From positions 2,250,577 to 2,314,576 of the forward strand of contig NZ_KB731324.1 in NCBI RefSeq assembly GCF_000353285.1: 64,000 bases of DNA. The letters run 5' to 3'. Positions within the stretch are counted from its first letter, which is position 1; each line of letters begins with the position of its first letter. The position numbers and the translations under genes were made by a program. The notes beneath the pieces are model-generated. The model searched no databases, was not told the origin of the DNA, and worked only from the letters and a program-made list of their open reading frames with translations. The DNA comes from Leptolyngbya boryana PCC 6306. Its GTDB lineage: Bacteria > Cyanobacteriota > Cyanobacteriia > Leptolyngbyales > Leptolyngbyaceae. Shown here in pieces: positions 35,386 through 44,857 of the stretch.

Positions 35386-35646
35386 CTATTGCTGCATGGA
35401 AGGAGCCGAGAAAATCCGGCTGCTCAATGGCACTCTGGTTTGGATCTTTTGAGCAACGGGTTTTTCCGCATCGGATTGTGACACGAGAACGGGCTGATCC
35501 TGCTTTGGAGCTTCTTTCTGCACGACAACCTGCTGATTCTCAGTAACAGGTTGCTGGACTTCAGGAGCCGTCTCAGCCACTGCCGGATTGACCATCGCAC
35601 CTGCAAAACTCAAAAGAACAATCGAACGCAAGAGTGAAGAAGACAT
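35386..35646 (-). CDS. Small secreted protein, unknown function
   Basis: 86 residues with a signal peptide (LLRSIVLLSFAGAMVNPAVA, cleavage near AVA-ETA). A Gln/Val/Pro-rich mature part ends in VPLSSRIFSAPSMQQ. It is low-complexity and I recognise no domain. It is 96 bases downstream of the porin gene on the minus strand, so it may be a read-through product. The hairpin at 35318-35348 closes the transcript. Confidence 0.6.
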   Translation of the reverse strand: MSSSLLRSIVLLSFAGAMVNPAVAETAPEVQQPVTENQQVVVQKEAPKQDQPVLVSQSDAEKPVAQKIQTRVPLSSRIFSAPSMQQ

Positions 35647-35742
35647 AATCAGCGTGAAAAATGGATGCTCACACCCTAGTCCTTCTCCCTAGTCGATCGC
35701 GTTGAGCACTTCTACTGATTTTCTTGTGAAGAACTGATAAAC

Positions 35743-37344
35743 CTAGAATGCGAAAGTTGTCCGGACAACCCCTGTCACAAACGAATCGCTATCTGGTGTA
35801 TGTCTAGGTTGAATGATCCAAATCAGTCCAGGGGTCACACTGATATTGTTATTCAGCTGCCAGCGGTAGAACGCTTCAACGTGTGTCGTCGTTCCAGGTT
35901 GTCCACCTGAGCGACCCAATCCAGTATTGAGTGAATCCGGAATATTACTCCCGATGGGTAAGCTACTCCGCGTAATTTTCGGTGGCTGTCCCACATACAG
36001 ACCTCCCAGATTTCCTTTGCCAAACAGATCCAGGAAATTCAAGTAGACCATGTAATTCGTCGTCTCAACTCGGCCCGATTCGCCCGGAATGTAAGAGTTG
36101 GTATAGCCAAACCATCCTCCCAGATTTAGCCGCGGATTAATTTGCCAGTTTACCGTTCCCCCAAATGCATTGGTTTGAGTAGGAGCAGAACTTCCGCGTA
36201 CCGGATCGATCGCTGTCAGTTGAGCATCCCCCACAAAACTAAGCAACTGACCATTCGGAGAATAGTTGTTGATGTAGTACAGGGCAACATCGACTTGATC
36301 GGTCGGAGTCACAGCAAGCTGGACACCTGCTGTATTGTGTCCTTTGCCGCCAATTGAGTTAGGGAAGAATCCAGGAATATTGGTGGAGTAAATAGCCTGC
36401 AAACTTGCCCGCTTGGCAAATTGCCAATCAAAAGCAACGCCACCTCGACCAAAGCCAATATTCAAGATCGGATTACGCTGAGCAAAGTAAGAAACCGGGC
36501 CTGTAAATGCTCCTTCAGCTCGATTAGGTCCTCGAAATGCCAAACTGCTGTAAATGCCTTCTGTTCCAACCATCCCGACCAATTTGTCCGTGACCATAAA
36601 GTGATATTTTAAGTCACTGATATAGAGGGGGAATCCACCAGCGTCATAGCCGACTCGAGCATCATTGGTGAGCCGAGGATCGCCACTTCCATTTTGTTGC
36701 CAGAATGCGAAGTAGAGAAAATCGCGCGGGCTGAACTGCGTGGTGAAAGACAGATAGTTGTTTGTGATGACATTAAAATTCGTTCCTGGATCATCGGTAT
36801 CCCGTTGCCCATCTCTGGGATTACGATCGCCCCGATTGGGTGTCCTTCCCTGTACGCCAATGACCGAAAATCCATTCATTTTGGTCGTGGTCGAAAACTG
36901 TTGAGATTCGAGCTTTGCAGTGCGTGCTTCTAGAGTGTCAACCTTACCTCGAAGTGCAGTTAACTCCGATGAGAATTGAGTTTGCAGCGTTTTCAGTTTC
37001 TCTAAGTCTTCCTGCTTGACCAAATCAGCGGTGCTAGGCGCAATCAGTTCATTCACACGATCAAGACAAGCATTCAAGCCTGCTGCAAATTCGTACCGAG
37101 TCAGGGCGCGATTGCCGCGAAAGGTTTTGTCAGGATAGCCTGCAATACAACCATAGCGCTCGACTAGAGACTGCAATGCCTGAAATGCCCAATCGGTCGG
37201 CTGAACATCGGTTAACTGAGAAACAGAAGTGACCTGATCTAATTCTGTTGCTTCAGGTGCTTCCGGCTCTCCTGCGATTGCAGGAAACGAAATGAAGCTC
37301 AGCAATAAACCGACAAGCAGACGATCGCGCAAACGTTGAGACAT
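35743..37344 (-). CDS. SLH-domain porin (OprB-type, iron uptake porin group)
   Basis: 533 residues from ATG 37344. A signal peptide (VGLLLSFISFPAIA) precedes an SLH domain (DVQPTDWAFQALQSLVERYGCIAGYPDKTFRGNRALTRYEFAAGLNACLDRV) and a coiled coil (KLKTLQTQFSSELTALRGKVDTLEARTAKLES). A C-terminal beta-barrel region follows with alternating aromatic strands, ending in FAF. This is the standard cyanobacterial major outer-membrane porin, anchored to peptidoglycan through SLH. A TTG start six codons upstream is unlikely. The last residue is Phe, as in bacterial porins. Confidence 0.95.
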   Translation of the reverse strand: MSQRLRDRLLVGLLLSFISFPAIAGEPEAPEATELDQVTSVSQLTDVQPTDWAFQALQSLVERYGCIAGYPDKTFRGNRALTRYEFAAGLNACLDRVNELIAPSTADLVKQEDLEKLKTLQTQFSSELTALRGKVDTLEARTAKLESQQFSTTTKMNGFSVIGVQGRTPNRGDRNPRDGQRDTDDPGTNFNVITNNYLSFTTQFSPRDFLYFAFWQQNGSGDPRLTNDARVGYDAGGFPLYISDLKYHFMVTDKLVGMVGTEGIYSSLAFRGPNRAEGAFTGPVSYFAQRNPILNIGFGRGGVAFDWQFAKRASLQAIYSTNIPGFFPNSIGGKGHNTAGVQLAVTPTDQVDVALYYINNYSPNGQLLSFVGDAQLTAIDPVRGSSAPTQTNAFGGTVNWQINPRLNLGGWFGYTNSYIPGESGRVETTNYMVYLNFLDLFGKGNLGGLYVGQPPKITRSSLPIGSNIPDSLNTGLGRSGGQPGTTTHVEAFYRWQLNNNISVTPGLIWIIQPRHTPDSDSFVTGVVRTTFAF

Positions 37345-37455
37345 GATTGGAGAAGAACTCAATGATGCTCATCAATCTACGGATTTCCTCAGGGTTTCAA
37401 TCCGTAATCTTGCCCAGGATTTTTATGTTCGTAGAAAACGCGAGAAATTTTACGC

Positions 37456-37487
37456 AAAAAAAAACTCGCCCTCATTGAGAGCGAGTT
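37456..37487 (-). terminator. Terminator after the MoaD-like gene
   Basis: AACTCGC (37463-37469) pairs with GCGAGTT (37481-37487), with further CTC/GAG pairs inside. On the minus strand the stem is followed by a run of nine T (37456-37464). It lies 15 bases beyond the stop of the gene at 37502, ending the thrC-moaD-like transcript. Confidence 0.85.
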
Positions 37488-37501
37488 GAATTGAAATTGA
37501 T

Positions 37502-37777
37502 TTAGCCGCCAGCGATCGCCGGAATGATGCTGACTTCATCACCATCTTTCAGTGCCGTATTCTCGTTATCGAGAAAGCGAATATCTTCGCTGTTGACATA
37601 GAAGTTGACGAAGCGGCGAAGCTTGCCTTGTTCGTCTACGAGACGAGCTTTGATGCCCGGACAGCTCGATTCGAGCGATTCTAGCAATCCACTGATCGTA
37701 TCGGCACTGCATTCAACAGTCGCTTGATCGTTGGTAAGTTTTTGCAAAGGGGTGGGAATGAGGACTTTGACAGCCAT
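37502..37777 (-). CDS. MoaD/ThiS family sulphur-carrier-like protein
   Basis: 91 residues with the beta-grasp pattern: [31 protein letters not shown], a charged middle, [14 protein letters not shown] and the required C-terminal GG. Such proteins become thiocarboxylated and deliver sulphur in molybdopterin, thiamin or other pathways. It begins 34 bases after thrC in leftward order and shares its transcript, as in other cyanobacteria. A link to amino acid metabolism is therefore inferred, not known. Confidence 0.88.
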   Translation of the reverse strand: MAVKVLIPTPLQKLTNDQATVECSADTISGLLESLESSCPGIKARLVDEQGKLRRFVNFYVNSEDIRFLDNENTALKDGDEVSIIPAIAGG

Positions 37778-37811
37778 AGTTCAGAAAATGCGTAAAAAGA
37801 ACAGAAATTAA

Positions 37812-39113
37812 TTAAACCAAAACTTGTTGCCACTCTAAGCGATCGAGGGTGCGAGATCTTTCTAAAGCACGCTCAAAGCTTTCCAGCTTCGGCTCGATCG
37901 TTAAGGGTTCACCGACGTAACCTTGAACCGCTTCTTGCGTCTTCAAGCCGTTACCCGTGATGTAAACCACAGTTGTTTCATCAGGATTGATCTTACCGGC
38001 TTCAACCAATTTCTTCAGAACTGCGATCGTGGTTCCACCTGCGGTTTCTGTGAAAATGCCTTCAGTTTCAGCCAAGAGTTTGATGCCATCTACAATTTCC
38101 GCGTCGGTGACCGATTCGATATTTCCATTGGTCTTCCGAGCAATGTCAACGGCATAAACGCCATCTGCCGGATTTCCAATTGCGATCGATTTTGCGATCG
38201 TGTTTGGCTTAACCGGAGAAATGAAGTCTCTGCCTTCTTGGAATGCTTTTGCGATCGGAGAACAGCCTTCAGCTTGTGCACCACTAAACCGCACTGCTTT
38301 TTCTTCGACCAATCCCACTTCGACGAATTCGTTGAAGCCTTTGTAGATCTTGGTGAACAACGAGCCAGAAGCGAGCGGAGCCACAATATGATCCGGCAAT
38401 TGCCAGCCGAGTTGCTCGATCACTTCGTAGCCCAAGGTCTTCGACCCTTCTGAGTAATAAGGACGCAAGTTGATATTGACGAAGCCCCAGCCGTGAGTGT
38501 TTGCCACTTCAGAGCAGAGACGATTCACTTGGTCGTAGTTGCCATGAACTGCCATCAGGGTTGGGTTGTAGATTAAAGTTCCAAGAACTTTACCCGCTTC
38601 TAAGTCAGAAGGAATGAATACACAGCAATCTAAACCTGCGTGAGCCGCGATCGCTGCTGTTGAATTTGCCAAATTGCCAGTACTTGCACAGGAAACCGTC
38701 GTAAAGCCCAATTCGCGCGCGCGGCTCAATGCTACTGAAACGACGCGATCCTTAAAGCTGAGCGTCGGCATATTAACCGCATCATTCTTGATAAACAGCT
38801 TTTTCAGACCTAACCGACGTGCCAAACGATTTGCTTGAACCAGGGGAGTCATTCCGGTTCCGACATCAATCACATTGTCAGTTTCGACAGGCAAGAACTG
38901 ACGATACCGCCAAATCGAGTTCGGGCCTGCTTCGATCGTTTCACGAGTGACCGTTTTGCGGAGCCAATCGTAGTCGTACTTCACTTCCAACGGGCCAAAG
39001 CACAATTCACAAACGTGAGTCGCTTTCGGTTCATATTCTGCGCCACACTCTTTACACTTCAGTGCTTCAAACGCAGATTGGCTGGAACGGGTTTTAGAAT
39101 ACGTTGCGGTCAT
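37812..39113 (-). CDS. thrC: Threonine synthase
   Basis: 433 residues from ATG 39113 (MTATYSKTRSSQSAFEALKC) with AGGGAG upstream. A zinc ribbon (CKECGAEYE...CELC) opens the protein, followed by the PLP lysine motif LSFKDRVVSVALSRA, ASTGNLANSTAA and VAPLASGSLFTK. The long zinc-ribbon N-terminus is typical of the plant/cyanobacterial type. It converts O-phosphohomoserine to threonine. A start 22 codons upstream is not conserved. The gene lies between two MoaD/ThiS-like genes. Confidence 0.95.
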   Translation of the reverse strand: MTATYSKTRSSQSAFEALKCKECGAEYEPKATHVCELCFGPLEVKYDYDWLRKTVTRETIEAGPNSIWRYRQFLPVETDNVIDVGTGMTPLVQANRLARRLGLKKLFIKNDAVNMPTLSFKDRVVSVALSRARELGFTTVSCASTGNLANSTAAIAAHAGLDCCVFIPSDLEAGKVLGTLIYNPTLMAVHGNYDQVNRLCSEVANTHGWGFVNINLRPYYSEGSKTLGYEVIEQLGWQLPDHIVAPLASGSLFTKIYKGFNEFVEVGLVEEKAVRFSGAQAEGCSPIAKAFQEGRDFISPVKPNTIAKSIAIGNPADGVYAVDIARKTNGNIESVTDAEIVDGIKLLAETEGIFTETAGGTTIAVLKKLVEAGKINPDETTVVYITGNGLKTQEAVQGYVGEPLTIEPKLESFERALERSRTLDRLEWQQVLV

Positions 39114-39228
39114 CTCTCGAAACTCCCTAACTGCAAGCTTTTTATCGTTTGACTGTGATTTCGTTTGAAATCGTAGCACGGCAAAAATACGGAGTCAAAC
39201 ATACCCGACAAATTTTATCGGGTATAGC

Positions 39229-39486
39229 TCAACCGCCGCTCACAGGCGGGATCAAGACAATTTCGTCACCATTTTGCACAACGGTGTCCGGTTCGACAAA
39301 TTGCAGGTTTACACCGAACCGAGTAATTTCTTTGAATGCAGAAAGTTCTGGATGCTCCAGGATTAAGCGATCGCAAATCTGCTCCACCGTTTGCCCAGTC
39401 GGGATTTCCAATGAGAGTTCGGGTACGCCATACGCATCCTGATATGCCGCAAAAAGTTTCACGGTTACGGTAATTGAATTATTCAT
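39229..39486 (-). CDS. MoaD/ThiS family protein, second copy
   Basis: 85 residues: ITVTVKLFAAYQDAYG, VPELSLEIPTGQTVEQICDRLILEHPEL, VNLQFVEPDTVVQNGDEIVLIPPVSGG, ending GG. It is a clearly separate beta-grasp protein from the 37502 one, lying 115 bases upstream of thrC on the same strand. The LFAAYQDAYG and IPPVSGG parts look like MoaD (molybdopterin synthase small subunit). Whether it serves Moco synthesis or a threonine-linked function is open; no other moa gene is in the window. Confidence 0.88.
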   Translation of the reverse strand: MNNSITVTVKLFAAYQDAYGVPELSLEIPTGQTVEQICDRLILEHPELSAFKEITRFGVNLQFVEPDTVVQNGDEIVLIPPVSGG

Positions 39487-39568
39487 TTCAGCAAAATTTA
39501 CAAACGCTTGTTCAAAATCAGGCAGAAAAGATCAATCTAAAGATGACGATCCTCGCCCTTCTCTGAGT

Positions 39569-41557
39569 ATGACGTACTGTATTAACCCGGATTGCCCCCA
39601 GCCTCAAAATCCAGATGGACTAGACTCCTGCCAAACTTGCGGTACAACATTAATCGACCGCCTCAGAGGGCGCTATCGCATTCTCGAACCCCTGGGGCAA
39701 GGGGGATTTGGGAAAACATTTTTGGCAGCAGATGACGATCGTCTTGGAACTCGCTGCGTCATTAAACAATTTTCCCCGCAACTGAAGGGCACAAAAGGAC
39801 TAGAGAAAGCGATTCAATTATTTGAGCAAGAAGCGGTTCGCCTGCATGAACTGGGCGAACATCCGCATATTCCAACTCTGCTGGCATATTTTGAGCAAGA
39901 CCAACGCTTATACCTCGTTCAGCAATTTATTGAAGGATCAACGCTCTCTCAAGAATTGAACAAAAATGGTCCTTTCAGCGAACAGAAGATTCGCGAGGTG
40001 CTGGTACGGCTCTTACCGCTGTTGAAGTTCGTTCACGATCGCAATGTGATCCACCGCGATATTACCCCTGCCAATATTATTCGTCGCAACATTGACGGGC
40101 GGCTCGTTTTAATTGATTTTGGAATTGCGAAGGTGCTCTCAGAAGAGAATGCCAGCAAGCCTGGAACTAAAATTGGCACAGAGGGGTATGCGCCGATCGA
40201 ACAACTTCGTAATGGCAAAGCTTATCCAGCGAGTGATCTCTACAGCTTAGGTGCAACTTGTCTCTATCTATTGACGCAAGTGCGACCTGAAGACCTGCAT
40301 GATCCGCTTTCGGGTAAATGGTTGTGGCGTGAACGCTTAGCCAGTCATGGCGGCGGTATTAGTGAAAATATTGGACAGATTCTCGATCGCATGTTGAAGG
40401 ATTTAGTCAGCGAACGGTACCAAACTGCTGATGAAGTTATGCACGATTTACGCATGGCACTCTCAAAACCTGCGGTCGGTGCGGCTCCTCAGACTTCAAT
40501 CCCCAGCCGTGGCAGAAGCATTCATCTTTCGGCGATCGCGTATCCTGCAACTCAACCGCCTGCTGACCTCCCATCTCCCTTATCTGCACCGCAAAGAGTT
40601 TCAACACCCCCGCCCCCGCCGTCTCTGCCTCTCAGCGCGACGCGACACTCTGGGATTCCGAAACCTCAGCCAAGAAAATGCTTCTACACGCTGACAGGTC
40701 ACACCTCATGGGTCGTATCGCTTGCCATCAGTCCTGATCGTCGCACGCTTGTCAGTGGCAGCTTAGACGATCGCATTATGCTCTGGGATTTAACCACGGG
40801 CGAACGCTTAGGAACTCTAACCGGGCACAAAAACTCGATTAATTCACTGGCTTTTAGTCCTGATGGGCGAACGTTAATTAGCGCGAGCGATGACGACTCG
40901 ATTAAAATGTGGCGACTGCCCACTGGAGAAATGATTCGATCGCTCCAAGGTCATTTGCGCGATGTGAACTCGATCGCAGTCAGCCCGGATGGGAGCTTTT
41001 TTGCCAGTGGTAGCGAAGATCGCTCGATTGGCATCTGGCGAATGAATACAGGTGAAATGATTCACAGTTTTACAGGCTTGTCTGGCATGGTGAAAACCGT
41101 AGCAATTAGTCCGAATGGGCAAATTTTGGCAAGTGGTGGATTGAACAATCTCGTCAAACTATGGAATCTGATCACAGGGCAACCTGTCAGAGAATTAGCA
41201 GGACATCAAAATTCGATCACCTCGATTGTGATCAGTTCAGACGGCAAACATTTAGTCAGCGCCAGCAAAGATAAAACGATTAAAATTTGGGAACCCAATA
41301 CTGGGCAAGTGGTGCAAACTTTAACCGGGCATTCGGACATCATTAACTCGGTCGCAATTACGCCCGATAGTAAGACGCTCATTAGCGGTAGCAACGATAA
41401 AACCGTGAAATTGTGGAATCTTAATACTGGTGATCTAATTTGCACTCTGACGGATCATTCTCATTCTGTAAATGCGATCGCGATGAGTAGTGATGGTCAA
41501 TGGTTTGCCAGCGGCAGTTCTGACAATACAATTAAAGTCTGGCAAACATTTCCCTGA
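39569..41557 (+). CDS. Serine/threonine kinase with seven WD40 repeats
   Basis: 662 residues. A zinc ribbon (CINPDCPQPQ, SCQTCG, residues 4-24) is followed by a Hanks-type kinase (about 34-300) with GQGGFGKT, Lys in CVIKQF (about 66), HRDITPANI and DFGIAKV. A Pro/Ser-rich linker leads to seven WD40 repeats, each ending like LWDL or IWEP and starting with GH (residues about 373-660). This kinase-WD40 fusion is a cyanobacterial type, probably a signalling hub. It is the only kinase in the window. The start is ATG 39569. Confidence 0.95.
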   Translation: MTYCINPDCPQPQNPDGLDSCQTCGTTLIDRLRGRYRILEPLGQGGFGKTFLAADDDRLGTRCVIKQFSPQLKGTKGLEKAIQLFEQEAVRLHELGEHPHIPTLLAYFEQDQRLYLVQQFIEGSTLSQELNKNGPFSEQKIREVLVRLLPLLKFVHDRNVIHRDITPANIIRRNIDGRLVLIDFGIAKVLSEENASKPGTKIGTEGYAPIEQLRNGKAYPASDLYSLGATCLYLLTQVRPEDLHDPLSGKWLWRERLASHGGGISENIGQILDRMLKDLVSERYQTADEVMHDLRMALSKPAVGAAPQTSIPSRGRSIHLSAIAYPATQPPADLPSPLSAPQRVSTPPPPPSLPLSATRHSGIPKPQPRKCFYTLTGHTSWVVSLAISPDRRTLVSGSLDDRIMLWDLTTGERLGTLTGHKNSINSLAFSPDGRTLISASDDDSIKMWRLPTGEMIRSLQGHLRDVNSIAVSPDGSFFASGSEDRSIGIWRMNTGEMIHSFTGLSGMVKTVAISPNGQILASGGLNNLVKLWNLITGQPVRELAGHQNSITSIVISSDGKHLVSASKDKTIKIWEPNTGQVVQTLTGHSDIINSVAITPDSKTLISGSNDKTVKLWNLNTGDLICTLTDHSHSVNAIAMSSDGQWFASGSSDNTIKVWQTFP

Positions 41558-41578
41558 TGCCAAAAATGAGACGTAGGG

Positions 41579-41947
41579 ATGAGCACCGATCGCCTTGGTT
41601 TCGATTACGCTAAAACTATTCGCTTCGATTCCGATCCTCTTATCCTTTCCCGGAACTCTAAATCGATGGATGCAGCTAGAAGCCCGCTTCGACGAATTGA
41701 CTACTTGTTGCGTAAGGCTGACTATGTGAATTGGCATCGCCAGCAGAGTAATCGCCAAATTCTGCGATCGCAACAGGGATTTAGTGATGTAGAACCGTCT
41801 CGCCCAAGAGCTTGCCGAGGCTGTGCAAATTATCACGGGGTTGCCTACGGCTATAGCCGCGAGAGCCGCACTGCATTAGTCTGCGGATTTCATCCCTATG
41901 GCTGGCTAGACAGTTCAGATTGCCCAGATTGGCAGGAAATTCGCTGA
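41579..41947 (+). CDS. Small Cys-rich cyanobacterial protein
   Basis: 122 residues from ATG 41579; a shorter start at 41666 ([17 protein letters not shown]) is also likely. The C-terminal part has [42 protein letters not shown]. The CXXC, further Cys and the YHG and HPYGW segments look like a metal-binding or Fe-S-type site; I do not know the function. Its 3' end overlaps the convergent coaBC gene by 52 bases, which is long. Both frames look genuine: coaBC is complete and this protein's Cys motif lies upstream of and within the overlap. Confidence 0.65.
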   Translation: MSTDRLGFDYAKTIRFDSDPLILSRNSKSMDAARSPLRRIDYLLRKADYVNWHRQQSNRQILRSQQGFSDVEPSRPRACRGCANYHGVAYGYSRESRTALVCGFHPYGWLDSSDCPDWQEIR

Positions 41948-43149
41948 TGGATAAAGTCGAAGAGTTGGTGTGCAAGTTCTAGTTTTGTACAGGGTGGAAT
42001 CGCAACTTGTCGTCCAGTGCGATCGATGAACACCGCTTGATTCGTCTCGCTTCCAAATCCACTATTGGGCTGATCAATCGGATTTGCAACGATGACATCT
42101 AAGTTTTTACGGTGCAGTTTTTCGAGTGCAGGAGTCACAAAATCTCCGGTTTGCGCGGCAAATCCAATCAAGTGTTGATTCGGGCGTTTCAAGGTTGATA
42201 GCTCTGCCAGAATGTCAGGAATGGGAACGAGGTCTAACGTCTCTGGTAATTGACTTTTCGGCAACTTAGCATCGCTGTAAAAATTAGGTTTGACATCCCC
42301 GACCGCAGCAGACATAACAATATAATCTGCACTGCTAAAGTTCTGTTTCATCGCTTGCTGCATGTCTTGTGAAGTCGTGACCGGAATGCACTGAATCGAG
42401 CGGAGGGGAGCGAGTAAATGCGAGTCGATTGGCGCGTGGACGAGGGTCACTTCTGCGCCTCTGTGTAATGCTGCTTGTGCGATCGCAATTCCCATTTTTC
42501 CAGTTGAAGGATTGCCGATAAATCGCACTGGATCAAAGTGTTCTCGCGTTCCGCCTGCACTGACGAGAATCTGTTTGCCTGTTAAATCGCGATCGTGAGT
42601 TTGTAAGAGCGATCGAATTTGTAGCAGTAATTCTTCTGGCTCTGCCATGCGTCCCGTGCCGACACGATCGCACGCGAGAATTCCTTCTCCGGGAGCAGCA
42701 GAGTGATAGCGTGTGTCAGACAACAGTTCGCGCCAATTACGTTGAGTCGATCGCTGTTCCCACATGTCGGTATTCATCGCAGGAGCGAGCAATATCGGAC
42801 AGGTTGAAGCGAGAACTGTATTCGTGAGTAAATTGTCTGCAAGTCCATAGGTTAACTTTGCTAGTGTATTTGCCGTCAAAGGTGCGATCAGAAACAGATC
42901 TGCCCATTCGCCTAATTCGATATGCAACGGACGAGGACTTGACGCATCCCAAAACATTTGATCGGTGTAAGCAGGATTGCGGCTCAACGTTGCAAACGTC
43001 AGAGGTGTGACAAAGGCTTGAGCCGAATCGGTGAGAATCACGCGCACCTCAATTTGCTCTTTAGCTAGGGCTGAAACCACATGACAGACTTTGTAAGCTG
43101 CGATTCCGCCACCCACACCGATTAGAACTCGTTTTGGTATCTCACTCAT
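41896..43149 (-). CDS. coaBC: Bifunctional phosphopantothenoylcysteine decarboxylase/ligase
   Basis: 417 residues. The N-terminal CoaC flavoprotein half has [36 protein letters not shown] and [10 protein letters not shown]. The C-terminal CoaB half has [31 protein letters not shown] and SAAVGDVKP. These two activities make 4'-phosphopantetheine in CoA biosynthesis. The fusion is the usual bacterial form. The start ATG is at 43149. It overlaps the convergent Cys-rich gene by 52 bases. Confidence 0.96.
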   Translation of the reverse strand: MSEIPKRVLIGVGGGIAAYKVCHVVSALAKEQIEVRVILTDSAQAFVTPLTFATLSRNPAYTDQMFWDASSPRPLHIELGEWADLFLIAPLTANTLAKLTYGLADNLLTNTVLASTCPILLAPAMNTDMWEQRSTQRNWRELLSDTRYHSAAPGEGILACDRVGTGRMAEPEELLLQIRSLLQTHDRDLTGKQILVSAGGTREHFDPVRFIGNPSTGKMGIAIAQAALHRGAEVTLVHAPIDSHLLAPLRSIQCIPVTTSQDMQQAMKQNFSSADYIVMSAAVGDVKPNFYSDAKLPKSQLPETLDLVPIPDILAELSTLKRPNQHLIGFAAQTGDFVTPALEKLHRKNLDVIVANPIDQPNSGFGSETNQAVFIDRTGRQVAIPPCTKLELAHQLFDFIHQRISCQSGQSELSSQP

Positions 43150-43175
43150 TTTGTGATGACTAATTGTGATGATTC

Positions 43176-43411
43176 AGTAGATGGGCGTAATTCAACATCT
43201 GCTCGGCATCTGCTCGGCAAGTTCTCTCGCTTCGTTGCTCACCCGCCCCGGAATGAATTCGGGGCTAGCGGTGCGAAGTCCGCTCCGGGACTAACAGCCA
43301 ATGAAAACGCTTTCTTCAGTGGGTTTCAACCCAGTTCGCACGGTTAGCCCTGGAATTCTATTCCGGGGCGGGACACAGACGAGAGCGACTCTCTTCCCAT
43401 TTCATCTTCCT
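43176..43411. repeat. Inverted-repeat element, copy A (degenerate outer ends)
   Basis: The core 43242-43372 is a long imperfect hairpin: CCCGCCCCGGAATGAATTC at one end and GAATTCTATTCCGGGGCGGG at the other. Between them are GTGCGAAGTCC, a GACTAACAGCC-like part and a second small stem (GGGTTTCAACCC). The outer arms, about 43176-43241 and 43373-43411, are degraded. The right edge lies a few bases past the stop of the PRC-barrel gene (43415). An 11-base tandem duplication (CATCTGCTCGG twice, 43196-43217) sits in the left arm. The core is almost the same as copy C. Confidence 0.8.
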
Positions 43412-43414
43412 AAT

Positions 43415-44287
43415 TTATGTCCAGTCATCATCGTCCCAAACATCTGAAGTGGAGGACTGCGATCGCTGAGATTGAGGTTGAGATTGAGGTTGAGGCGCTT
43501 TCACTTCTGGTTTTGTTTTAACTTCTGGCTTCTTGGATGGTTCCATTTCCCAATCGTCCCAGGGATCAGGATCAGAAGAAGGTGCAGTATACGGCTCGGT
43601 TTCTTCCAAGGCAATTTCTTCGACAAATTCATAGGTCTGTTCGGCAACTGATAGCGCTTTTTCTTTTAATCGACGCGCTTTTTCACGTGCCAGTTCAGCT
43701 AGCGATTTTACTTCTTGGCTGACTTGTTGAGTGACTTGCGATCGCTCTTCTTTCAGGCGATCTTTCACCTTTGAGAATTTCTCCTGAACGCCACCTCGAT
43801 ACACTGCAAACGATTCGACCGACTCTTGAGGCACAAGCACCCGCTGATTGCCAAATCGCAGAATATAGTTTGCTGGCAACAGATAAACGCTGCCGACAAT
43901 GCCGCCCCACCCATCCGATACATAGAGATAATGTTGAATCTCGCCCGTTTCGAGATCGAATAAATAATCCACAATTCGACCGACCTGATCGCCTCGATCT
44001 GTCCAAACTTCGGAGCCAACCAGCGATTCGAGCTTCTTCACTTTCTCGGCATCGGTTTCAACAGGCGCAGAATTGACCAAAACGCCGTTACTGCCGATCG
44101 TGTCCAACTGATCGAGATTAAACGCCGTTTTCTTACTGCCAAGCCAACCCGACTTACAAATAAACCCAAGCACCCGATGCACTTTCGGATACATCCAAAG
44201 CACTTCGATCTGTCCTAGCTCTTGCATCGAACCGCGATCGAGGACAGTCTGATTCAGAACCTCACTTTGCCGAACGATCTCCGCCAT
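43415..44287 (-). CDS. PRC-barrel domain protein
   Basis: 290 residues with two PRC-barrel domains: QSEVLNQTVLDRGSMQELGQIEVLWMYPKVHRVLGFI (about 6-75) and ESLVGSEVWTDRGDQVGRIVDYLFDLETGEIQHYLYVS (about 88-160). A coiled-coil helix (LKEERSQVTQQVSQEVKSLAELAREKARRLKEK) and an acidic, repetitive tail (DPWDDWEMEPS...DVWDDDDW) follow. PRC barrels bind RNA, lipids or photosynthetic complexes. Function unknown. The gene ends about four bases from repeat element A. Confidence 0.88.
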   Translation of the reverse strand: MAEIVRQSEVLNQTVLDRGSMQELGQIEVLWMYPKVHRVLGFICKSGWLGSKKTAFNLDQLDTIGSNGVLVNSAPVETDAEKVKKLESLVGSEVWTDRGDQVGRIVDYLFDLETGEIQHYLYVSDGWGGIVGSVYLLPANYILRFGNQRVLVPQESVESFAVYRGGVQEKFSKVKDRLKEERSQVTQQVSQEVKSLAELAREKARRLKEKALSVAEQTYEFVEEIALEETEPYTAPSSDPDPWDDWEMEPSKKPEVKTKPEVKAPQPQSQPQSQRSQSSTSDVWDDDDWT

Positions 44288-44345
44288 ATCTTGCCAAAAC
44301 GCTGCTATTTCTTAGAGTTTATCTCGCAAATGCCAAAAATGTCGC

Positions 44346-44375
44346 TTGACATAAACGTGTTACATTTTGCATACT
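44346..44375 (+). promoter_or_regulatory. Promoter of rplU-rpmA
   Basis: TTGACA (44346-44351) and CATACT (44370-44375) are 18 bases apart and upstream of rplU. The -35 matches consensus; the -10 matches four of six. A leader of roughly 85 bases before the L21 start (44469) would be long, as is usual for r-protein leaders. Confidence 0.6.
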
Positions 44376-44468
44376 AGTTAACTGGCTATTAATTCATGCT
44401 CGGATCAGGTATTGGCAACTGCGATTCTCGACGATCGCGACCTGTACGGCGCTTATCAGGATAAACTC

Positions 44469-44822
44469 ATGGCTCACGCAATTATCGAAATCGCAGGACA
44501 GCAAATTCGGGTTGAACCGAGTCGTTTTTATGATGTGAACCGTCTCGTCGGAGATGTAGACTCGCAGCTCGAAATCGATCGTGTCTTGTATGTGAATAAC
44601 GCAGGCGAAGTTAGCATCGGTGCACCCGTTGTAGAAGGAGCAACCGTTCAGGCAACGATTTTGCGTCACATGCGCGGACGTAAAGTTCTCGTCTACAAGA
44701 TGAAACCGAAAAAGAAAACCCGCAAAAAACGCGGTCATCGTCAAGAACTCACCCGCATCATGATCGATTCGATCACGGTCGGTGGAACCGCAATTGATAC
44801 CAAAGATCAGCCGCGCGGTTAG
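44469..44822 (+). CDS. rplU: 50S ribosomal protein L21
   Basis: 117 residues from ATG 44469 (MAHAIIEIAGQQIRVEPSRFYDVNRL), with CAGGA upstream. The L21 core follows: IDRVLYVNNAGEVSIGAPVVEGATVQATILRHMRGRKVLVYKMKPKKKTRKKRGHRQELTRIMI. It ends with a short acidic tail. An upstream in-frame extension from 44412 is not L21-like. It is followed after 35 bases by rpmA, the usual L21-L27 pair, under the promoter at 44346. Confidence 0.97.
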   Translation: MAHAIIEIAGQQIRVEPSRFYDVNRLVGDVDSQLEIDRVLYVNNAGEVSIGAPVVEGATVQATILRHMRGRKVLVYKMKPKKKTRKKRGHRQELTRIMIDSITVGGTAIDTKDQPRG

Positions 44823-44857
44823 TCTAGTCAATACAAGCACGAATTTCAGAGGAAATC

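Noticed and set aside
37379..37405. ACGGATT/AATCCGT inverted repeat upstream of the porin gene
   Set aside because: Seven-base arms only, and no support for a regulator; left out of the annotation.
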